Shown one piece after another: positions 57,041 through 64,000 of a DNA stretch of 64,000 bases; the stretch's first letter is position 1; every line of letters begins with the position of its first letter. The notes beneath the pieces were generated by a model. That model did no database searches. It was not told the DNA's origin and worked only from the letters and a program-made list of their open reading frames with translations. The translations under genes and the position numbers were made by a program. This stretch comes from Candidatus Firestoneibacteriota bacterium. GTDB lineage: Bacteria; Oederibacteriota; D2-FULL-39-29. The stretch covers positions 1-64,000 of the forward strand of contig CAITEH010000058.1 of the NCBI GenBank assembly GCA_903891415.1. Direction: 5' to 3'.

Positions 57041-57735
57041 TTGTCCGGGAATTGCGAAAGAGTATTTGTTTCGGCTATGCAGAAAGCTTCAAAAGTTTTC
57101 TTTCTGTTCTTCTTTATTGTCTCCACCTCTTTTCTAAAATCCTCCGCCGTTTTTCTAAAGACGGTATACTGCGATCTCTGGGTGGCCCAGGCTTCAATTT
57201 CTTTTTCCGCGTGCTCCGTCACGTCAAAGAGCACATACGGCAGGTCATAAATCACCGGCTTAAAATCATAAGCATGCGCTTTAAAGTAATATAGATGGGG
57301 CTTGGCACAGGGCGTTCCCAGCTCGGCGGCAACGGGCTCGCAGGCATGAAAATAGGCATCCCGTACCAGTCTGTGGGTGTTCCGGTGATCCCTGTGCACA
57401 TCTCTGGGGCCGTGAGTAAAGATAGCTTCCGGCCTGTATTTTCTGATAAATCTTATGCACTTCTTAAGGTTTTCCTTTGTATTGACCAGATCCATATCCC
57501 GGGCTCCCAGGTATTCCCGCTTCTTTATCCCGAGCAGCCTGTCGCAAGCTTTGGCTTCTTTTTTTCTTATTGCAACAATTTTGTTCTTTAGTTTCGGGTC
57601 CGGGTAGCCTTCCGAACCGTCGGTCATGGTGACCAGGGTAACTTCAACGCCCATTGAGGATAATTTTGCTATAGTCCGGGCCATTTCCATTTCATCGTCG
57701 GGATGAGACCCGAAAACCATTATTCTTTTATACAT
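57037..57735 (-). CDS. PIG-L/LmbE family deacetylase
   Basis: ..RIMVFGSHPDDEMEMARTIAKLSSMGVEVTLVTMTDGSEG.., ..THGPRDVHRDHRNTHRLVRDA.. Confidence 0.95.
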   Translation of the reverse strand: MYKRIMVFGSHPDDEMEMARTIAKLSSMGVEVTLVTMTDGSEGYPDPKLKNKIVAIRKKEAKACDRLLGIKKREYLGARDMDLVNTKENLKKCIRFIRKYRPEAIFTHGPRDVHRDHRNTHRLVRDAYFHACEPVAAELGTPCAKPHLYYFKAHAYDFKPVIYDLPYVLFDVTEHAEKEIEAWATQRSQYTVFRKTAEDFRKEVETIKKNRKKTFEAFCIAETNTLSQFPDN

Positions 57736-57823
57736 AACAACCTCCGATTATAATCAAACAACAAATAATGACAACTCTTTTCCGCCGTTATTATACATTA
57801 TTAATTATCTATCATCCATTATT

Positions 57824-58885
57824 TTATTTACCAAATCCGTACTCTAATCCCGCTTCATATAGCGCCAGGATATTTTCCACGGGAGACACCGTCTGTATGT
57901 TATGGCAGGGGCCTAAAATATAGCCGCCATTTTTTCCCAGTATTTCGATATTCTCTCTGACTTCTTTTTTTACCTCGGCGGCAGTGCCAAAAGGCAGGGT
58001 TTGCTGGTTATCAACACCGCTATGGAACACGAGTTTATCTCCAAAATCCTTTTTCAGGCCTTCTCTTGCCATCCCGTTACAGCGCCATTGAATGGGATTT
58101 AGTATATCTATACCGATCTCTATCAAGCCGGGAATTATTTTTCTGATTCCGCCGTCGGAGTGATGAAAAGCGTAAGCACCCGCCCCGTGGACCAGGGTTA
58201 TCATCTTTGTCATGTAAGGAAAGAAATACTCCCTGATGTGCGCCGGAGAATACATCAGGTCTTCCTGGCTGCCCATATCTTCAGCCACATAGCTGTAAAA
58301 TACTTTACCGGGAATTGCCTCATAGATCCTTTTTGTATTTTCGTATGCCAAATTGTATAACTTGCCCAGTATATAATGCACCATCTCCGGATTAGCGGCC
58401 AGATCTATAAACGCCTGTTCGTCTCCCCTCAAATTTTTGTAGGTTAGGAACGGCTCACTCCCTCCTCCGCAAATAGGACGGTCTTCCTTTCCTTTCAATT
58501 GGCTCAGAATGCCTGAATAGTCATACCAATCAGCGCTGGGCCACTTGTAATTCTTTTCTATCTCTTCGACAGTTTCGTACTTTGCCAGGGGCGAAGAGGT
58601 TATCTCTTCGTAGGAACCTGTACCATAGCCGACTGTCCTGTAGGTAATTCCGAATATATCGGTACCCTGCGGAGGTTTTGGCCCCGTATATTCTGGCCCA
58701 ACGCCGTGCGGGCGGTCTATGTGTAATTTCTTAAACACCTCGTCCATATTTGCCAGCCCCAGGTGTTTCATTAATTTTTCATTTACCTCCGGTGTTGCCC
58801 AGTAATCCATAGGAATACGGTCAGGTTTCTGTCTTTTTAAAACCGCCAGCCAGCGTTCTTTAGAGGTCATAGTTTCTTTCGGCAT
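57824..58885 (-). CDS. Uroporphyrinogen decarboxylase (URO-D)/MtaA-like family protein
   Basis: MTSKERWLAVLKRQKPDRIPMDYWATPEVNEKLMKHLG..; ..GAYAFHHSDGGIRKIIPGLIEIGIDILNPIQWRCNGM..; ..GGYILGPCHNIQTVSPVENILALYEA.. Confidence 0.88.
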   Translation of the reverse strand: MPKETMTSKERWLAVLKRQKPDRIPMDYWATPEVNEKLMKHLGLANMDEVFKKLHIDRPHGVGPEYTGPKPPQGTDIFGITYRTVGYGTGSYEEITSSPLAKYETVEEIEKNYKWPSADWYDYSGILSQLKGKEDRPICGGGSEPFLTYKNLRGDEQAFIDLAANPEMVHYILGKLYNLAYENTKRIYEAIPGKVFYSYVAEDMGSQEDLMYSPAHIREYFFPYMTKMITLVHGAGAYAFHHSDGGIRKIIPGLIEIGIDILNPIQWRCNGMAREGLKKDFGDKLVFHSGVDNQQTLPFGTAAEVKKEVRENIEILGKNGGYILGPCHNIQTVSPVENILALYEAGLEYGFGK

Positions 58886-59071
58886 ACTTTCTCCTTTTGA
58901 AACAGATTAAGAAAACCAGCTAACGGATATACGGAAGTACAGCTAGCAACTTTTCACTTTGGTTGTCTGCCGTCATCTGCACATCTGTTCCTCTTTTTTC
59001 CGGGACCCGGTACCTGGTCCGCCAAAGCTTATCTTTGGCGAGATCTCGCCTTACGGAGAAAACCTGTTTTT

Positions 59072-60433
59072 CTAGTACTTCAACCTATAATTTTTAAATT
59101 GCGGCAGATAGGCCTTAGAAGCCATGAAGAGTTCATAAACCATCCGGTTTATTTCCTCCAGGCTCAAGACCGCCGAAGTCAAAGGATCAAAATATACGGC
59201 CTGGTAAACTTTATTCGGTTCACCTGAAAGCGCGCCCTCGACTGCCAGTTCCTCGCACCGCGCGCTTATATTGTTAAGCAGGGCCAGATGCGCCGGAAGC
59301 GCCCCGACGTGAACCGGCCTTAACCCGTTCCTTGAAGCTTCTACGGGAACTTCCACACAGCAGCCATAGGGAAGGTTATCTATCAGATTGAAGTTACGGA
59401 CATTCCCGTTAAATTCAAAGATATTGTTGTCGCCGAATACCGCGTTGAAGATATTGGCCGCGTACTCCAGCTTTCCGCCGAGTTTGGAGACCTTATCGCT
59501 TTTAATCCAATCGATGACCTCTTTTTTCCAAAGAGGCATGCCGTTAACTCTCTTTTCCCTGCCCAAATACATTTTTAAAATGAAAGCATACGCGCCGGGA
59601 TTCCAGCTTCCCGCCTTGCCTCCGCAATATTTTTTTATCAGCTCCGGCCGTTTTCTGAACCAGGCCACATACTCGGAATTATGCCCCGAGGATTCGGTCA
59701 CATAGTAGCCCATATGTCTGAACATTTCTATCCTCACCACATCCGAGTAGTAGTTCTTCTTTTCTTCCACGGCTTTGCGAAGGAGCGGATAGGCATCTTT
59801 TCCTTTCCAGTCAAAGGTCAGGAACCAGGACTGGTGGTTAATTCCGGCACACAAATAGGTGATCTCGTTGTAGGGCGCGTGTATCAGCTCCGCCATTTCC
59901 CGTGAAGTCCCCTGAACACTGTGGCAAAGCCCGGTAATGTTGAGTTTCGGGTAGGCGGCCTGCATCGCGCGACAGAGCATCGCCATCGGGTTGGTGTAAT
60001 TAAGAACTATCGCCTCCGGGCAGTATCTTGCAATATCTTTACAGATATCAAGCATCACCGGAATGGTTCGAAGCGCCCGGAACACCCCGGAACCCCCCCG
60101 TGTATCACCCACATTGATATCTACCCCGTATTTTTTGGGAATTTCTATATCATGCCGCCAGACCTGTACCCCGCCGGCGAGAATGGTTATCAAAACACCG
60201 TCGGCGCCCTGTAATGCTTCCTTCCTGCTTGTTGTTGCCACTATCTTTACGGGTTTATTAAAATACTCAACTATCCTTTCCACCGACTTCTTTGCCATAT
60301 CCAACCGTTCTTTATTTACATCCATAAGTGCTATCGTCGCATCCTCAAACGCGGGATAAGAAATAATATCAGCGACCAGGCCTCTGGTAAAACCCACACT
60401 TCCGGCACCTAGGAATGCAATTTTTTTGGACAT
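59072..60433 (-). CDS. Glycoside hydrolase family 4 (alpha-glucosidase/alpha-galactosidase-like, NAD-dependent)
   Basis: KIAFLGAGSVGFTRGLVADIISYPAFEDATIALMDVNKERL..; ..NYTNPMAMLCRAM..ITGLCHSVQGT..; ..AGINHQSWFL.. Confidence 0.93.
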   Translation of the reverse strand: MSKKIAFLGAGSVGFTRGLVADIISYPAFEDATIALMDVNKERLDMAKKSVERIVEYFNKPVKIVATTSRKEALQGADGVLITILAGGVQVWRHDIEIPKKYGVDINVGDTRGGSGVFRALRTIPVMLDICKDIARYCPEAIVLNYTNPMAMLCRAMQAAYPKLNITGLCHSVQGTSREMAELIHAPYNEITYLCAGINHQSWFLTFDWKGKDAYPLLRKAVEEKKNYYSDVVRIEMFRHMGYYVTESSGHNSEYVAWFRKRPELIKKYCGGKAGSWNPGAYAFILKMYLGREKRVNGMPLWKKEVIDWIKSDKVSKLGGKLEYAANIFNAVFGDNNIFEFNGNVRNFNLIDNLPYGCCVEVPVEASRNGLRPVHVGALPAHLALLNNISARCEELAVEGALSGEPNKVYQAVYFDPLTSAVLSLEEINRMVYELFMASKAYLPQFKNYRLKY

Positions 60434-60482
60434 GCTTTCTTCCTCACGGACCTAAATTATTTACCATGCTATGAACAAAATT

Positions 60483-61529
60483 TTAATTATATTTTTCAGC
60501 AAGTTTGACCAGTTCGTTGGCTTCTTCAACAGTTTCAACCTGAGTATCTATCCAGAGTCCTTCCCTTGGAAGAGTTTTAAGTGCCTCTTCTACTTCATTT
60601 GCCGGCATTGAAGCAAAAGCGCTTTTTCCTCCTTCAAGTATTTGCCTATAAACATCTTTCCAGTACATCCCGTCAGGTTTTCCCGCTCCGGGCACCCATT
60701 GAATAGCATCAATTTTTTTAAATTTCAGCAGCCGCGGCAGATGATGAAGAGCCCCGGTCCCGTCCAGGTGATAAATAGAATTATCCAGAAAATTTGTCAG
60801 GTCTTCAAGTTCAGGAGTTACAAATTTCTCAAACATATCCACCGAGATCATGCAGGAAAAATCACACTGCACGGGAAAATACTTTCCGGGAGACCAGACC
60901 GGAAGCCAGCCTGTTGACCCGCTGTACTTTGTATTCAAAAGCGCGTAACTTTCTTCAAACATCTTTTTGAAAGTCAGAGTCAGCTTGTTACGGCAGTACT
61001 CTACCAGTTCCGGCCTTTCCAGTAACTCAAAGCAGGTCTTTTCCGCACCAAGTACCATACTGATAACATCCATGGGTTGGATAAAGACCGGCATACCCGG
61101 CATTGAGATTTCAAGTAACGCTTTTTCAACTCTTAGCAGATTCTGCCACAGGCTGTTTTTGGGATCAAAATCTAAAGACATATTCTCAAGAGCATCGGTG
61201 CTATTATTAAACCAAACGGTATCGTAGTCCATGACCGGTTTCTGGCCCATAAAAACTCCCGGAAAAGCGTAGCCCAGCATAAAGCTATATTTAGGAATAG
61301 TTTCTGCGATAAAGTAAGAGTTCTTATAACGGTTTTTCAGTTCCTCCGTTAAGAATTCCGGATCACAATACATTGTTTCCGGATCCTTAGCTTTAAGAGC
61401 CGGCGCGGCACCGGGTTTTGGTTTGCTCACTCCAATGCTCATAGGTATTCTTTTGATATTCTTTCTTCCCCACCAGGCGCGCATCCTGGCTTCTGTTTCT
61501 TCCCAGTTATCTTTATATGGAACAAACAT
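60483..61529 (-). CDS. URO-D-like family protein (divergent paralogue)
   Basis: ..WEETEARMRAWWGRKNIKRIPMSIGVSKPKPG..; ..FEKFVTPELEDLTNFLDNSIYHLDGTGALHHLPRLLKFKKIDAIQWVPGAGKPDG.. Confidence 0.75.
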   Translation of the reverse strand: MFVPYKDNWEETEARMRAWWGRKNIKRIPMSIGVSKPKPGAAPALKAKDPETMYCDPEFLTEELKNRYKNSYFIAETIPKYSFMLGYAFPGVFMGQKPVMDYDTVWFNNSTDALENMSLDFDPKNSLWQNLLRVEKALLEISMPGMPVFIQPMDVISMVLGAEKTCFELLERPELVEYCRNKLTLTFKKMFEESYALLNTKYSGSTGWLPVWSPGKYFPVQCDFSCMISVDMFEKFVTPELEDLTNFLDNSIYHLDGTGALHHLPRLLKFKKIDAIQWVPGAGKPDGMYWKDVYRQILEGGKSAFASMPANEVEEALKTLPREGLWIDTQVETVEEANELVKLAEKYN

Positions 61530-61610
61530 CCTTGCCCCCTATTTTTGACAGCCACTCCAGACACCATACTTTTTTTTAATTTTCAGGCGGAAACACTCTA
61601 CAGTTTACAG

Positions 61611-61658
61611 GCACTTTAGACTTTAAGACCTTACGGACTTTACCGACCTTATTGACCA
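61611..61658 (-). repeat. 9-nt-periodic (GTCCRTAAR)n intergenic repeat
   Basis: Minus strand: ggtcaataa ggtcggtaa agtccgtaa ggtcttaaagtctaaagtgc, just downstream of the proA stop. Confidence 0.85.
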
Positions 61659-61664
61659 TTCTTG

Positions 61665-62921
61665 TTATTTTCGTATCTGCCCCTTCCCTGACACTATAAA
61701 CTTCGAACTCGTAAGTTCCGTCAGGCCCATGGGGCCTCTGGCGTGGAGTTTTTGGGTGCTTATCCCTATTTCGGCGCCAAGGCCCAGTTCAAAACCATCA
61801 TTGAACCTGGTGGAAGTATTGGAAAATACGGCGGCGGAATCAACTTCACGCAGGAACTTCGCACAGGCAGCTTTATTTTTTGAAACGATAGCATCACTAT
61901 GATGCGAGCCGTAAGTATTAATATGTTTAATGGCCGCTTCCAGTGAAGCTACGACCTTAACTCCGATAACCAGGCTGTGATATTCTTTATACCAGTCCGC
62001 TTCCGCGGCAAGTTTCGCGTTTTTATAAAGGGCCCGGCTATATTCATCCGCCCTTATCTCCACTCCGTGTTCAGCAAGGCGTTTTAACATTCCCGGCAGG
62101 AATTTTTTGGCCACTTCCTTTGCCACAAGCAATTTCTCCAGGGCATTGCAGACCGAAGGCCTCGAGGTTTTAGCGTTGAACACGATCTCTTCAGCCGCTT
62201 TCAAATCCGCTGTTTTTTCCACAAAAACATGGCAATTCCCTTCCCCGTGAGCGATCACCGGGACCGAGGAATTTTCCATTATCGCTCTTATCATAGCCTG
62301 GCTTCCCCGGGGAATTATCACATCAAGGTATTTGTCCTGTTTGACCATGGCTGAAACGGCTCCGCGATCGGTCGTATCTATAAATTCCACGCAAGCCAAA
62401 GGAAGCGCTTCCGCTTTTAGCGCTTGTTTTAATATCCTTACCAGTTCACGATTGGAATTCAGCGCTTCCGAGCCCCCGCGCAGCAGTACCGCATTGCCCG
62501 ATTTCAGGCACAAAGCCGCCGCGTCAATAGTTACATTGGGCCGGGACTCATAAATTATCCCGACGGCTCCCAGCGGGACCCGCATCCGCGCGACCTTAAG
62601 CCCGTTAGGCCGGCAGCTTTTGTCATGCAGCGTGCCAACGGGATCCTTGAGTTTAATGATGTCTTTTATTCCGTAAACCATCGCTCCTATTCTTTTTTCA
62701 TTAAGAAGGAGCCGATCCAGCAAAGAATTAGAAAGGCCGGACTTTTTTCCGTTATTCATATCTATGGAATTGGCTTTAAGAATGCTTTTTGTATTCGCGA
62801 CAAGCTCCGAGGCAATACGCCTAAGTAATTTATTCTTCGTCGCGGCAGAAAGGTTATACAAAACCCAGCTCGCGGCCTTAACTGCTTTAGACTTATTTTC
62901 AACGAGGTTTTTTATGTTCAT
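61665..62921 (-). CDS. proA: Glutamate-5-semialdehyde dehydrogenase
   Basis: ..MRVPLGAVGIIYESRPNVTIDAAALCLKSGNAVLLRGGSEALNSN..; ..VIPRGSQAMIRAIMENSSVPVIAHGEGNCHVFV..; ..LGLGAEIGISTQKLHARGPMGLTELTSSKF.. Confidence 0.97.
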   Translation of the reverse strand: MNIKNLVENKSKAVKAASWVLYNLSAATKNKLLRRIASELVANTKSILKANSIDMNNGKKSGLSNSLLDRLLLNEKRIGAMVYGIKDIIKLKDPVGTLHDKSCRPNGLKVARMRVPLGAVGIIYESRPNVTIDAAALCLKSGNAVLLRGGSEALNSNRELVRILKQALKAEALPLACVEFIDTTDRGAVSAMVKQDKYLDVIIPRGSQAMIRAIMENSSVPVIAHGEGNCHVFVEKTADLKAAEEIVFNAKTSRPSVCNALEKLLVAKEVAKKFLPGMLKRLAEHGVEIRADEYSRALYKNAKLAAEADWYKEYHSLVIGVKVVASLEAAIKHINTYGSHHSDAIVSKNKAACAKFLREVDSAAVFSNTSTRFNDGFELGLGAEIGISTQKLHARGPMGLTELTSSKFIVSGKGQIRK

Positions 62922-62966
62922 ATGTCATTGTAGCAGAATTTAAGCATTGTTTTCCATAGGATTATT

Positions 62967-63015
62967 TAAATTAGGGACAGCGACCAATTATTAATTGGTC
63001 GCTGTCCCTAATTTA
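62967..63015. repeat. Near-perfect palindrome, 24-bp arms, 1-nt centre
   Basis: taaattagggacagcgaccaatta t taattggtcgctgtccctaattta. Confidence 0.97.
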
Positions 63016-63037
63016 TTTGTGAAAGAAATAAGTTTTG

Positions 63038-64000
63038 CTACAAGATGACCAGGTTATCCCTGTGAATGATCTCATCAGAGCCCCGACGGCCCAGCGTCCC
63101 GGTCAGGTCCGCGCTCTTTTTACCTTTAATTTTTTCCGCATCAAAAGAGGAATATTCCGTTACACCCTTGGCTATCTCATTATCCGCACCATCAGCAATT
63201 ATTACCACATCCCCCGCTTCGAACTTTCCGGTCACAGCTTTAACGCCGGAAGGAAGAAGGGACTTTCCTTTTTTTTGCAGGGCTTCCAGCGCACCGGGAT
63301 CGACTGTTATTCTTCCGGCGGCCTGGGCAATATACGCTATCCAGATCTGCCGCTGGGTCAGCTTGCTGTCACAGGGAATGAACAGGGTCCCTCTCGGCTC
63401 CCCCGCTATAAGCTCTCCAATAATTGAGGGCTCCCTGCCGTCGGCAATTACCATGGCGATACCCGCGGCAACACATTTTTTTGCCGCCTGGATCTTGGTG
63501 GCCATGCCTCCGGACGCAAGCTCCCCTTTGCTGTTCTTGACCAGTCTTTCAATTTCCGGGGTTATTTTTCTAACCACGGGCACAAGTTCTGCGGAAGCAT
63601 CTTTGGCCGGATCACCTTTGCACAAGCCCTTTATATTTGAAAGATTTATCAGGATATCCGCTTCTATCAGGTTCGCGACCATCGCGGAAATATTATCATT
63701 ATCCCCCACTTTTATTTCTTCAACGGCCACGGTATCATTCTCGTTTACAACAGGCACGACCCCTTTTTTGAGCAGCACATCAAAGGTATTCCTGGCGTTA
63801 AGATAGCGTTTTCTGCCCGCAAAATCGTCTTTCGTCAGCAGAAGCTGGCCTATCAGCACGCCCTGTTTTCTAAAAGCATGTTCATAGGCCTCCATAAGCA
63901 GGGGCTGCCCTATGGCCGCAGTCGCCTGTTTTTCCGGAATAGTGACAGGCCTTTCTTTAAGTTTAAGAGCCGCAATACCGGCCCCTATAGCTCCGGAGGT
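63038..64000 (-). CDS. proB: Glutamate 5-kinase with C-terminal PUA domain (partial; N-terminus off the window end)
   Basis: Frame stays open from 63895 to 64000 (..TSGAIGAGIAALKLKERPVTIPEKQATAAIGQPLLMEAYEHAF..); ..VVPVVNENDTVAVEEIKVGDNDNISAMVANLIEADILINLSN..; PUA-like C-terminus. Confidence 0.96.
   Translation of the reverse strand, partial: TSGAIGAGIAALKLKERPVTIPEKQATAAIGQPLLMEAYEHAFRKQGVLIGQLLLTKDDFAGRKRYLNARNTFDVLLKKGVVPVVNENDTVAVEEIKVGDNDNISAMVANLIEADILINLSNIKGLCKGDPAKDASAELVPVVRKITPEIERLVKNSKGELASGGMATKIQAAKKCVAAGIAMVIADGREPSIIGELIAGEPRGTLFIPCDSKLTQRQIWIAYIAQAAGRITVDPGALEALQKKGKSLLPSGVKAVTGKFEAGDVVIIADGADNEIAKGVTEYSSFDAEKIKGKKSADLTGTLGRRGSDEIIHRDNLVIL

Noticed and set aside
1-64000. 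Prophage or integrative element
   Set aside because: No integrase, terminase, capsid, portal or replication genes seen; only short non-coding repeats and TA modules.

Overview
This looks like an accessory, carbohydrate-centred region of an uncultured bacterium; the lineage cannot be determined from the sequence alone. Most genes are on the minus strand. They include a sugar ABC-transporter pair of odd architecture, many secreted glycan-active or glycan-binding proteins (GH78-, GH39- and GH4-like enzymes, a DUF4838-like protein, two parallel beta-helix proteins, three paralogous TIM-barrel-like proteins, an SGNH hydrolase, a PIG-L deacetylase and a CocE/S15-like hydrolase), a tandem pair of ~1.1 kaa PilX-type proteins, a 2158-aa IPT/TIG-repeat protein, two toxin-antitoxin-like loci, Gfo/Idh/MocA dehydrogenases, a DEAD-box helicase, one tRNA-Ser and proA/proB. 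Main points for follow-up: (1) a solute-binding protein fused to a MalF-type permease, next to a MalG-type permease carrying ~375 aa of degenerate repeats between TM1 and the core; (2) a 9-nt-periodic intergenic repeat (GTCCRTAAR)n that sits just downstream of stop codons in the same transcript orientation at six loci, plus a 48-bp tandem array in the opposite orientation; (3) a duplicated tRNA-Ser 5' part followed by four consecutive hairpins; (4) several MITE-like repeats; (5) non-TIG domains inserted inside IPT/TIG repeats; (6) a FAD-oxidoreductase 5' remnant ending at a RelE-like toxin gene. All family assignments come from reading motifs by eye; no database search was run.
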